Assembly (NCBI GenBank): GCA_037126765.1
Contig: JBBCBC010000026.1
Coordinates: 8,730,418-8,794,417 of the forward strand
DNA length: 64,000 nt
Direction of reading: 5' to 3'
DNA from: Stenogyne calaminthoides
Taxonomy: Eukaryota > Streptophyta > Magnoliopsida > Lamiales > Lamiaceae
The notes below the pieces were generated by a model. It saw nothing but the letters and a program-made list of their open reading frames with translations, ran no database searches and was not told where the DNA came from. This document shows positions 22,721 to 33,735 of this stretch, in pieces. The position numbers were made by a program, and so were the translations under genes. Position 1 is the first letter of the stretch. Every line of letters begins with the position of its first letter.

Positions 22721-23874
22721 TGTCATATCCCGATTTTTCGTAGGCCAAATATGCATAAATTTTATAAGAATTTGCAGCGGAAAATAAAATAAGTAAATAA
22801 GAATTTAAAGATTTAAAAAGTTTCTCAAAGAGATGTGAGTAAAATTTAAAATACAATTTAAATGCTAATACTAATAAATCAACATGGAAATAATTTTCCT
22901 CAAGATACATCTACCGTCCCTCCACCGCACTCCTTCTTAATCTGAAAAATGTTAAATGTATAGTATGAGCAAAATCACTAGCTCAGTGATGTCACATTGT
23001 CAATATTAAATATAACATATAAATAAAGTGAAAATCACAAATAATTCATGTATGTAAATTCTTTTCCATCAAAATAATCAACTGCTTCCACGAAAACATC
23101 TCTTCAGTCCCATGTTTTTCTTTGTGCACGGCAGTTCCCTCAAGGATCTCTATTCAATCCCGGGTTCTCCGAGGATCTCTCTTCAGTCCCGGGCCTCTCT
23201 TAAGCCCCTGACCTTTTATAAAATCTTTTATATAAAACTTGTCATTCACTTTCATGTAATGCAGACTTTCATATAATGCAATAGATAAACAATTTATTCA
23301 TACGAAATATTTAATAAAGACAAAGAAACTACACCTTAAATTCATGTCGTGGATGCAGATGCATGCAACAAAATTACTTTAATCCTTGTTGAGAAAAGAT
23401 CCGAAGTTGTGAAAAGTATGAAATAATATTTTTCCATGTGTTTTGATTTCACGAGAAGAGACCTCTATTTATAGGGAAGAAAATATATTTCTTAATGGAA
23501 CTGAGATATATATATTTCATGAAAATCATGAGACTTGATTCTTGTAGATAGGGATAAAAATTTAAAGATCTCTCTTTTATAATATAATGTAATAGTTAAA
23601 TAAACAAATAACTTTAATAATAATAAATAATGGAAATATGGGACGAATTTGTGATAAAAGAAGTATTGGTGCTGATCACTTTATTCGACGTTGATTAGGA
23701 TCAAAATTTGATTTATGAATTTTAATTAAAAATTAAAGATTGGGCCTTTATTTAAAAATAAATCATGACATTAAAACTTTGATTTATAAAACACATATTG
23801 TATTTATGATAGATAAATTGATGATTCTTTAAAAATTGAAATTCAAATCTCTTGTAAAATTTGTAAATATTTTT
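22721..23874 (-). repeat. 5' LTR (right copy) of the compact element, first part
   Basis: Homologous to 17153-18350. It is interrupted at the Mutator-like element insertion (target duplication 23866-23874) and resumes at 29479-29715. Confidence 0.85.
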
Positions 23875-24206
23875 GAACAAATTAGTCTTAGGTCCATTTG
23901 GAAGAGGTGAAGTACTCTAAGGTCCATGCTTTTATATTATTACTACTAGATCCATAATATGAGTGCTGTTTTATTCTTGTACCCTTATACATCCACAAAT
24001 CCCACTCACCCCAACCCATTTTTTAACTCTCTCTCTCTCGTAAACCCCACCCCCCATTCCCAATCCCCACCATCTCACAACCACCACCAACACAAGCTTC
24101 CAACCAATATCCTCTCCCCCATCGCCACCGGTTTCTGTTGAATGCTTCATCGCAGCCATCATCCCACACCACCGCCGCATCACAATCTATCTGTTCGTGC
24201 CTTGAG

Positions 24207-24743
24207 TGTTGGAAATATTAGAAAATCCAATAATCAAAATAAGACAAGAAAAAAGATAAAAACGAAGATCAAAGGAAAACCACTTGAGGCGTGCTTGAAA
24301 TGCACTGTCCTTAAGGATTTACACTTAGCAATCCCCCAGAATTCAACAAGTCTTCTAGGATAAACCTAGGATCAGGAGCAACAGAATAATAAACCCAACT
24401 AAAAGAATAGAAGAAGAAAAAGAATTTACGCAGTGTTTTTTCTGTCATCTGTTCTCAATAAACACTCTATTATATATAAAATAAAGCTGCAAGTAAAACG
24501 GTTTTTGACCACCTTAAGAATAGGAACAGACTCATAGTGGTTTTAATTAAAAGATAAGCACGGTTATATTTTGAGAAAATATAGGAACTGATAGTGGTAG
24601 ATAATCCTTATTTAACCGTGATTATTAGATGGGAATATTTGACTTGATAAAATCTTTATTAAATATGATAAGATTTAATTTAATAAAATATTTTATAAGT
24701 TTTTAAATTATAAATCATTTTGAAATACAAATAATTTACAACA
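24207..24743 (-). repeat. LTR of element A, left
   Basis: 537 bp, TGTTGGAAAT to TTTACAACA on the plus strand. It contains a TATA-like TATATATAA (minus strand) and the sequence CTTAAGGATTTACA, which is complementary to the site flanking the other LTR. Confidence 0.85.
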
Positions 24744-27563
24744 ATCCCCACCTATTTCAAAATCATTTATAAAATAATTTATAAAGTCCCGAGAAAAAGA
24801 TTTATAAAAATGCAAAAATAAAATAAAACAGCTGGGTATCACAGGACTATGTAATGCATCGAATCTGGTGTCTTTTGGACTATGAACCAGACCTAGAAGA
24901 GATAACGTATAAATTACTAAGCATTGGTGAAGCATATAGCTTCTATGAACCAATAACTTATTGTTGTAACTTAAATTGCTTATCCATCACATTACATGTG
25001 TTTATTTTGTTGCTCAACGCGGTTGTGCGCGAATAGGCCATGCGCGTGCCTGGTTAATGAGTGCTCTAGAGACTTAGCCACTGTCTCATAGGAGCGGCCC
25101 CACTCCACACTCATATAGGTGAGTTCATCAAAGTATATTCTGCAAATAATATACCACCCATAAGGGCTATGACTCATTAAAAACTTTTAGCTTATCCTCC
25201 AAATTTACAGTAAAGCACCACACTTATTTTAGAAATCATTTGCTTTAAAGCACTACACATTTAGGAAGGGATATAAATTAAGGTGCTAGCAGAACTAACA
25301 AGTGACTTGTTATTACCCATATGAACCTTATTCATGGGATCTCCAATCACAAAGGTTGGGTTCCCACCACTGTTAATTTTCAATTGGCTTGTCCCATTCC
25401 TCTTCAATTAAGACTAGTCAAATCATTTCATCTTCTACCAGCTGGTTAACCACTTAATTCGTACGAATATATCTATTTTACCATTGAAAGTTTTATTCTT
25501 ACCAATGGTTATTGCATCTTAGCAATCACAAGGCATTGACAACAGAGTGTTCGTTTTCATCAAATTGGAATGCAATCTAAGCAATTTCTTAGCTTCATGG
25601 CCTCATTGCCAGATAATTTCAGAGCATAAAACTCTGACATCATGGTATGTTTAATAATTATAGTTTGTGCATCAAATTCTCAATAATTTGTGCACACTCA
25701 AATTGAGCCACAAGGTCACCTTGATATCCTAACTTTCTACTTCAAGTGAAGTAAAATCACTAGATAACAAACTTAATCATATTCCTCATGTCACTCATAT
25801 AAATCTCATAATTTAAATAGTCTTTTAAAAAATTCTTTAGACGTCCATTTGATGAATAAAAAAATTGAAGACAATAGACCATACACTAGATCTCGAATGC
25901 ACGAATTCATAGACACTTGTCAAGCAATATCAAAAGAATAAAAGTTTTATTTTCAATAAAATTAGTTTGAAAATCCGGTCATAGCTAATAGGTTTATAAA
26001 CTTATAATAAATCATTTAAAAATATATTTCAATTTTGTTTAAAGACTCATTTTCAATAGAAATAATTTGGTTCAAATATTTTGAATCATTTGAAATAATA
26101 TAGCTTGAAAATTTTCGAGAATCCCTCTCAAACAAGGTAAGTATAAAACTCATTTGCAAAAATTCTTTTCACTCACAAAAAACCATAAACTCCATTATCA
26201 ACAGGTGCATGATAGAATTAGCTCTTCAAAAAATACAAATACAAGTAATTCAACATTCTTTGCCTCCACAATATAATTACCATCCAACACATTTTTCAAC
26301 TCAAAAAATTGTGTGTAACATAATACTTAAGCAAGACATCCCTGTAAAATATTTCAATTTTGACAAATTTTAAGCTTATTCCTCATAGTTATTCTTCATT
26401 TAAAAACATACAATACAAATGCAACTAAACCCACAGATAAAAAGTTATATATACCCGTACATAACTTACTTTACCAAACTAAATATAAAAGCAAACTCCA
26501 ATAGATATAATTAAAAAAAATACTTATGCACCAATGAAATTTATAAACAATTAATTAGTTCAGTCATAATCTCGACAGAGATTCCCACACTTCTAAATAT
26601 TTCTATCGATTATCTATGTTATTTAGCAACAATAATAAATGATTTTATTTGTAATGCAGTGTCACAAATAATATGCACATGAAAAAGTAAAGATATATTT
26701 CCACGATGATAGATAATTTTCTTATTTACATATATAGAGCCACATCCATATTTCATATCACTGATATTATACAAGTATATGGAATTATTTATTTACTTAA
26801 ACAATGAAGACTATCTTCATGAATCGAAAATATAAAACATTTAACCATTTGATAAAACAAAGTGATATTTTAATTTTATTTTTTTTAAACAAAACATACC
26901 GTACAAATATAGACCTTAGTCATAATATAAAAACGAGTTAACAATAGTAATAAATGAATCATTAACAAGTCATCTCTACATCCAATTCCACTAAATTCAA
27001 AATTCATAATGAAAAGAACCACAAGACCGTATTAATCTAAATATTCAAATCCATTAATCATGCCCATTTATTTATACTACTAGCATTATCAAGTGATACC
27101 AACACATTAAATCAACTAAGAGATATAACAAGATTCAGTAATTACACAACCTGCGCTTTCATATATTCTAATTAATAAATTAGGCGAAATAATATATATA
27201 TAATATATATACTCACCCCAAATTAACAGCTGAACAACATAAGAATCCCATTAAACTAAAATAGAATAATTCTTACCACTCGATAATACGTCGGACCATA
27301 TATTTATTTTTATATTAATATTACCAATTTGAGAATTCTTTGAATTTCACGAAATTGTATATGCAAAGCAAGAGAGCTTCAAATCATAAACAATATATAG
27401 GAATATACCTTGGAGAATAGATGTCACACTTTGACGCAAGATTTGATCAAATCGTACCTCACCCTCGTAACGCATCAGCTCTAGAATAGTGCATTTCACC
27501 GGACCGTAGAACAACGACGTGGTGCGAAAAATAATGATCCTAGTGATTGTAAATCCTTAAGAT

Positions 27564-28102
27564 TGTTGGAAATATTAGAAAATCCAATAATCAAAATAAG
27601 ACAAGAAAAAAGATAAAAACAAAGATCAAAGGAAAACCACTTGGAGGCGTCTTGAAATCTTGTTTGTCGTAGGATTTCACTTAAAGAATAAGGGATTCAA
27701 CAAGTGTTTCAGGATAAACGCAGGATCGGGAAAAACAGAATAATAAATAAAATTTAAAAAAAATAGAAGAACAAAAAAGAATTTACGGTGTTTTTTACGT
27801 AAATCCATTCTCAATAAACACTCTATTATATATAAAATAAAATTTCGCAAGTAAAAGCGATTTTTTTAACCCTTAAAATATGAAACAGATTCATAGTGGT
27901 TTTAATTAAAAGATAAGCACGGTTATATTTTAAAAAAATATAGGAACTGATAATGGTAGATAATTCTTATTTAACCGTGATTATTAGATGAGAATATTTA
28001 ACTTGGTAAAATCTTTATTAAATATGATAAGATTTAATTTAATAAAATATTTTATAAGTTTTTAAATTATAAATCATTTTGAAATACAAATAATTTACAA
28101 AA
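27564..28102 (-). repeat. LTR of element A, right
   Basis: 539 bp, diverged from the left copy. Its last bases are ACAAAA instead of ACAACA, and the CTTAAGGATTTACA motif is altered here. Confidence 0.8.
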
Positions 28103-29478
28103 TTGAGAGGACCACCATCTCCCTCGGATTTGAGCCACTGGTGGCGGATCTGCGCCGCGACGGCCACCAACAGGCGGCGACGCGCCGGGAAGGCGACGAA
28201 ACCCTAATCACCATTTCTGCACCGTTTGCGACGAAGAATTCCAACACCGTGGCCAAACTTTCCAACGCCGATACGGCACCGTTTGCTGGTGAAGAATTCG
28301 GGGGAGCGGATGTCCGACTTGTTGTTGGTGGCGCACAGAGAAGTCAGCTGCTTGTTCAGCAGCGACGCCATTTTTCGAAAATTGCAGAGTGACTGTGTAT
28401 TCTGTGGGTAAGTGCGTCTAGATTTAAAAATGGTTGTGCGTGTGTCTATCCTTTTAGGAAAGAAAAGAGATAATATATGTGGAAAAGGAATTCCAATTCA
28501 CCTGCGAATGTCTGCGAGTTCAGAAATGGTTGTGCGGTGGCCCTGTTTTGTTGTCTTCAGCCCACCCATTTATCTTTCTTTCTTGTTTTTAATTATATTT
28601 TTATGATTTTTTTTTGGAATATGATTCATTAAAAGGGATTTTTCGAAATCTGGTTTAATATATGTTCAAATGTGCTTATTTTGTTAGATTTGATTTCTTT
28701 GAGATCTTATTTTTTCTGGATTTATTTTTTGTTAGGATGTGGTTTTGAAGATTTTTATGATGATTTGAGTTTTTTTTAAGATCTGGGTTGTTGATATGAA
28801 AGTTTTTTGAAGATTTGAAGATTCATTTATGAAGATCTGAGTTTGTTAAATTCTTAGGGTGAAGATCTAAAATTGAAGATGAGCATGTTCATGTGTTTTG
28901 ATGAACATGTTCATGTTGTAATGAAGACGAGGATATATAAATTTTGAGATTGTAATTGTAAGTTTTAGATATGTAAATTTCTTGGTAATTTTTCAAATTT
29001 TGATATGTAAGGATTTTAAATATGTAAATTTCAGTTTTTTTAAATTTTGATATGAAATATTCAAGTTGTAATATTTTTTTACATAGAGATGAAAAATTTG
29101 CAAATGTTAGAGTTTAAATTTATATAAGTTTAATTGGGATGAAATTAACAAATCAACCAAAATTATGAACTATTAAAACACTCACAAATAAATAAAATGG
29201 AGAAGCAGTAAAAAAAATGAAAGGGGAAAGAGAGAAAGACAAGAAAGAAACGAAAATTGTGAAATTGAAATGAAAACTGTACTGTGAGTTGGTAATTGGG
29301 AAAGGTGAAAAGTGATTTTGCAGAGAAAAAAAAGGACAATTGGCAGAATAATTGGGAGAGTTGAGTAAGGGTAGTATTGTCTTTGAATTATAGATCTTGG
29401 ACCTCTTAGTAATTTAAAATAAAGGTTGGACCTAGTAGTAATTTTTAAGTCCATTTTGGACCTAATAGTAAGTTACTC

Positions 29479-29715
29479 AATATTTTTCGGGCATTAAGAG
29501 TTGTCTAAAACTCCCTCAATTTGAACTTGGGGTTTTCTTTAAATCTTTCAAAAATAAATTTTGAGATACTTAGAGATAAAGACTCAAGAGAAAAATGTGT
29601 AAAATATAACTTTTATATTTATCTACAAATCTTTATTTAAAAACACATGAAATATTTTGTAGACATAAATTAAAGTTTTACTATTTAAAATAACTTGAAA
29701 TTTAGGGGAATTACA
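29479..29715 (-). repeat. 5' LTR of the compact element, last part
   Basis: Continuation of 22721-23874 after the Mutator-like insertion. It matches 18325-18559 and ends in TTACA, followed by the ATCTT target duplication. Confidence 0.85.
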
Positions 29716-29720
29716 ATCTT

Positions 29721-30091
29721 GTTTAAATAAAGCATATTAAAAAGATACTACACACCGTTTAAAAATAATTACTAAAGTCATGCAATGAAGAAATTGTGGT
29801 GGACTTACCTAATTATATTTTCACTCCAAAACAAGTCGTATTCATAGCAGGCTCCTATACTACACCACTACAACCCATGTGCACATTGTTTGTTGTCATT
29901 GTTTGCACAATACACTTGTTTATAAAGCCAATATTGTGCATGTGAATTGACTTTATCAATGAAAAATTGAATGCACATTAGATGTCTTTATCCCAATTCA
30001 CATTCACAATATTGATTGTATTTAAGACATCCCACGACGCAAATTGAATGGTAGTGGGATGTAATTACTTCAGAACTTATAGTTCATTCAA
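29721..30091. repeat. 3' part of the DUF1985-associated repeat, copy 1
   Basis: The stretch 29721-29950 matches 52968-53210, including CATGCAATGAAGAAATTGTGG and ATATTTTCACTCCAAAACA. It continues the copy-1 repeat from before the LTR insertion at 17153 and is followed directly by the start of copy 2. Confidence 0.6.
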
Positions 30092-30535
30092 TTTATTGGT
30101 GTGGAGAAGATACAATTTCAAGCACAGCTGTATTTGCATTTGTTATTCCGACAAGATGCATTCGACTCATACGAGAAAGTCGTGTTTCATATAAATGGAC
30201 AAGAAATAATCTTTGAACCGAAATAGGTATGCCTAATAACTAGATTGGAATCTGGATCATTGCCTCCATATCCAAGCACTTTGAGCTACTATAACACATA
30301 TTTCAAGGGAAGGAGCGTCGTCTATATTTCAAACATTGAAGATGAATTTACAAAAGCATGTAAAGAAGATGGTGGAGCATCCGAGAGGTGTTTGAAATTA
30401 GTCTTGCTATACTTCTTTGAAGGCATGCTTTTGTCATGGGATAAAACAAAAATAAAGATTGAATTGAGTCACATGCACTTGTTAGATGACCTAAATCGAT
30501 TTAACTAACATCCTTGGAGAAAGTGGTGTTTAACA
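30092..30535 (+). pseudogene. DUF1985 domain remnant (Ulp1-type Mutator transposon protein)
   Basis: In one frame: LHLLFRQDAFDSYEK, VVFHINGQEIIFEPK, a stop, VCLITRLESGSLPPYPS, then GRSVVYISNIEDEFTKACKE, LVLLYFFEGMLLSWDK and HLLDDLNRFN, a stop, HPWRKWCL. The order (VxFxINGxxIxF, a 'fitG' segment, an ALVYFLEGVLL-like helix, then VDDLxxFNxYPWG) is that of DUF1985, found in plant proteins with C-terminal Ulp1-type proteases that ride on Mutator-like transposons. Two in-frame stops (near 30224 and 30506) and an absent protease show it is dead. The downstream coiled-coil part corresponds to the copy at 16044. Confidence 0.7.
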
Positions 30536-30977
30536 TAGAGAGATAAGATGTAAGAGATGTCAAGAAGAAGGTCACATCAGTGCATATGAAGAAATATATG
30601 TATCATAATATGTTTAATTAACGATCAATGTTAGGTTGATCCTAACTTCTTTTTTTAGGATGCCATGATGGTTAAACATTATAAAGCAGTAAATGATAGT
30701 GTATACGATGTAAAAAGGCTTTGACCAGAAAACCGATGAAGTATTAATTGCGTGTGTTGGATGAATTGAAGAAGAGTATATATGCTTGCGACCATGGTTC
30801 AACAATAAACTTGAGTGTGGTCATTCCTGTGATGCGAGCATAATATTCAACTTGACCATGATCCATCCAACAAATTAATATTGTGTCACGAATCTGAGTC
30901 TAAGGAAGCGCAAAACATGTCCAACAACCATGAACTTGAATGTGTTCATTCTTGCGAGCATCATATTCAAATTAACT
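30536..30977 (+). repeat. Continuation of the DUF1985-associated repeat, copy 2
   Basis: Homologous to about 15970-16450, including ATCAATGTTAGGTTGATCCTAA. The homology stops at 30977 and resumes at 48314, after the Helitron-like segment. Frames are broken. Confidence 0.6.
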
Positions 30978-31938
30978 GATGAGGTCCCCACCGAAAATGA
31001 AACAACCGTCGTCTTCAACAAATTCGTCGGTAACAACATAAAAAAAGTCGCCCTCGGGACTCAAGCGCACGAACCAAATCCCGCCAGAATTGTCAAAATT
31101 GATTGGATTTTCAATTGGCTGAAATGGATTTGTGGTTTGAGCAATTTAAATTTTGTCTGAATCGAATTAATTCTGTTAAGGTGAATATTCCATTCAAAAT
31201 TGTTTCTGTAGTGCACATAGTACGGAATATATAAACGTTACAAAATAATATGTTTGTTGAGCCATTTTCGGTCATTCATTCTTCTTGAGAGTTTTATCAG
31301 ATTTTGATCTATTTAGTTTCAAATTTTGATTCTGGTTTAATTTCTTCTCACCGAATTTGCCAATAGGTTTTGGTATTTTGTGTTTTCTGTTTTCCTTTAT
31401 CAAATTTCTTGGTTTTATTTGAAGTTTCCGGCGTAGGCTGAACGCACTGGCATTTACTTCTAATGATTTTTGGATTTGGAATGCCTTCAGGACGGATTGT
31501 AAGTGGGCTTCATCCTATTAATTTGTTTATTATTATTTGGTGGAATTATAGGACATTAGATACTTTGGTTTTTCAGAATTTCATGGTGTATGATTTGAGA
31601 ATGGCTTAAGAAGGAGACCAACTGAAAATTCTCTTTTTAGAAATTGAATCACTTCATTACGTTTGATGCTCGAAGTAAAAGACTGATCATGTAGGTTAAG
31701 AGAAGATAGATAATTATTATCTAAAAGTATATCCATGTCTAATTTATATTTGACTATTTGGAGTTGTTTGTTTGGAATCCATTGAAGCATGGCTAATTTT
31801 AGGCCACTTTGCAGGCGCTTCTTAGAGGTAGGTTCTACTAAATGATGGATTGGTGTTGGATCAGAGACCATCTTCAGTGGCTGCAACTGAACTTAGTTTG
31901 TTGAGGGCATGAGGCAAAGGTATATAGTGGTTGCAACT
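30978..31938. other. Left part of the Helitron-like segment
   Basis: Contains an open frame at about 30972-31160 (VVFNKFVGNNIKKVALGTQ) that I do not recognise, then T-rich DNA resembling a 5' UTR and introns (GGACGGATTGTAAGT near 31490 looks like a splice donor). The pieces probably derive from a captured gene. Confidence 0.3.
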
Positions 31939-33693
31939 TGACACGTGTTTTGCAACACACTAACCCTCTAAAGTATAAGAGGGTCGTTTCGTGCCCGATT
32001 AAATATAGATCCACGGGACTAGGATGGTGAATATAGCCCAATTGCTATGTGTTGTCGCATGATTATAGTGTGAAACGATTTGGAAACCTAAAAACAAGCA
32101 ATTATCAACTAAGTAAACAAGTAACAAACAATAAAATAATAAGCAAACAAGTAAAGCAACTAGATCAAAAGTGTTTTGTGTTTTGTGAGTGAGAGGTGTT
32201 CGGGTGTTGATCCTCGGATGATGTTCGATTAACTATTGCCTAGGTGGTTATCTCTACGTCCGGTTACTCCCTAAGAACGATCACAATTCATTAACCATCA
32301 CCATACTTGGTAAGCCTAGGATCCGGTTTCATTAAACTCCTAAGATCGGGATGAAATTCACTCTTTCTCACCCGGGTAATTGCAAAGGAATGGTCCTCTA
32401 ACTAACTAACTACTCCCTACCCTTGTGTTCCCACTTGAAGCATAGAGATCATTCACATTAATTTCTTCATTTTCAACACTAGTGGCTAACTAGTGAGTCA
32501 ATGTGAACTAAGGGAATTCTAACGATCCTACCCAACTCTCGTCGCAATAGGATGTGAATTGACTCAAAACCGAGAATCAAACCAATACCTATCCGTCTAC
32601 CCACATTTACCCAACTCTCATTGTAATAAACTAGACAAAACGAACAAGCTAATAGCCCAACCCACCGAATTTGATCACTAAACAACCCATAATTCAAAAG
32701 ACAATAATCCACCATTAACAAGTAATTAATCAACCATCAACCCAATTCACAACACCCAAACACAAAAGAACCTTAGCCCATGGTGCTACAAGCAATACCC
32801 ATGGCTAATATGCAAATAAACAAGAAACCCATATGAAAATAAACAATAAACAACAAGTAAAAACAAATAAACACCTTACTCTTAAGATTCAAGCACCAAT
32901 CCATACAAATTCCATCAATACTCCTTGGTTTCTTGCTCAAAACTGAAATAAACACTCTATCTATGCTATGCTATAACTATCTAAGCTATCTATGGAAGCA
33001 AAATTGAAAAATAGGAAAAAGTATTAGTTGCAGCTCTCAAAAGTATCACTTGCTATCTTCCCCTTCACTCCCTATTGCTGCTCAATGATGAAAAAACGAA
33101 CTCAAGGCTTTTTATATGGTTTTGAATCCTCTGGCACGTGTCCCTAGGTCAAAAATGGGGACCTCAGATATTTTGACTTGCTCGACTCGAGCAGGTCTGC
33201 TCGACTCGAGCAGAGGTGAAGTCGTGCACCCGTTTTCATTTTTTTCAGGCTGCTCGACTCGAGCAGCGCTGCTCGAGCAAAACTGGATCGAGCAACTCAA
33301 AATTTCGGAAATCACCTCCCTTTCTCGACTAAAGGGAGGTCGAACAAGGTTGCTCGACTCGAGCAATAGGTCGAGCAACTGCAAGTTGTGCAGCTTCGGT
33401 CGTTTTCTTCATAACTTGAGCTCACGAACTCCGATTGACTTGATTCTTTTTGCGTTGAGACCCTCATTTCAAGCTCTTTCACATGGTTCCACCCTCTTCT
33501 AAAATATCCTTCTAAATCAAAGCAGTTTTTAATTCATTCTTGCTCGTTTCCACTCGTTTCCTACACAATAAATAAAACAAGACCTTTCTCCACATTTGAG
33601 CACAATTAAGGGAAATTAGTTCAATAAAATCACAAAATGCTATCAAATTAAGCTCAAAATCATATTAATACAAGCAATGACGACCCCTAATCA
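31939..33693 (-). repeat. 3' LTR (left) of the Tat/Athila-like element
   Basis: 1755 bp. Contains a cluster of TGCTCGA/TCGAGCA palindromes at 33179-33380. It has one extra 20-bp unit there compared with the right LTR. A TATA-like TTTTTATATGG-type motif is near 33110. Confidence 0.92.
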
Positions 33694-33735
33694 ACCCCCC
33701 CTAACTTAAAGTGTTGCTTGTCCCCAAGCAACAAA
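33694..33735 (-). promoter_or_regulatory. Polypurine tract with adjacent hairpin
   Basis: On the minus strand: a TTGCTTG-GGGA-CAAGCAA hairpin, then CACTTTAAGTTAGGGGGGGT next to the 3' LTR. This is the expected plus-strand primer site. Two similar modules lie upstream in the element at 35131-35173 and 35428-35466. Confidence 0.75.

Larger units (their letters stand above)
24207..28102 (-). mobile_element. LTR retrotransposon A (non-autonomous), with captured exon
   Basis: LTRs 24207-24743 and 27564-28102, with target duplication TTGAG (24202-24206 and 28103-28107). A GGTGGGGAT polypurine tract on the minus strand adjoins the left LTR, so the element reads on the minus strand. There is no gag-pol. 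The internal part near the left LTR (24744 to about 26230) matches element B (57282 to about 58750). Next to the right LTR a 21-bp segment is shared with element B, then unrelated sequence follows, including an exon-like piece ending in a GTATAT splice donor at 27409. The two LTRs are clearly diverged, so it is older than B. Confidence 0.85.
23990..28400 (-). pseudogene. Captured gene fragment in the Mutator-like element, unidentified
   Basis: Two GC-rich pieces (about 23990-24206 and 28103-28400) become contiguous when LTR element A (24207-28102) is removed. On the minus strand the right piece has an ATG at about 28371 in good context and an open frame starting MASLLNKQLTSLCATNNKSD, which stops after about 55 codons. 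The left piece encodes no clear domain in any frame. I do not recognise the parent gene. Codon-like GC content, unlike the surrounding AT-rich DNA, suggests capture from the 5' end of a host gene. Confidence 0.35.
23875..29478. mobile_element. Mutator-like element with captured gene fragment (Pack-MULE-like)
   Basis: It is bounded by a perfect 9-bp direct repeat AATATTTTT (23866-23874 and 29479-29487), the Mutator target size. Left end: GAACAAATTAGTCTTAGGTCCA; inverse of right end: GAGTAACTTACTATTAGGTCCA. Both ends continue with two more spaced copies of an AGGTCCA-like motif. Inside, GC-rich non-transposon sequence (about 23990-24206 and 28103-28400) looks like a captured gene piece, split by LTR element A. 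No MULE transposase is present, so it is non-autonomous. Confidence 0.75.
17153..29715 (-). mobile_element. Compact non-autonomous Ty3/gypsy LTR element (Del/Tekay-like ends), heavily nested
   Basis: The LTRs are 17153-18559 and 22721-29715, the second one split by a Mutator-like element. The flanking target duplication is ATCTT (17148-17152 and 29716-29720), perfect. On the minus strand the LTR begins TGTAAT and ends GACA. Next to it is a primer-binding site for initiator tRNA-Met (TGGTATCAAAGC, 22706-22717). A polypurine tract with the typical TTTTAAGGAGGGTAG sequence (22345-22362) lies before the other LTR. Without the inserted hAT, only about 376 bp lie between the LTRs and they code for nothing. 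The GACGAAAATA...AAGGAGGG context is that of Del/Tekay elements, so this is a derivative that would depend on enzymes in trans. Confidence 0.88.

Noticed and set aside
28141..28392. 83-codon plus-strand frame starting MADLRRDG
   Set aside because: GC-rich captured fragment; the minus-strand frame has a better start context, and neither strand gives a known domain.
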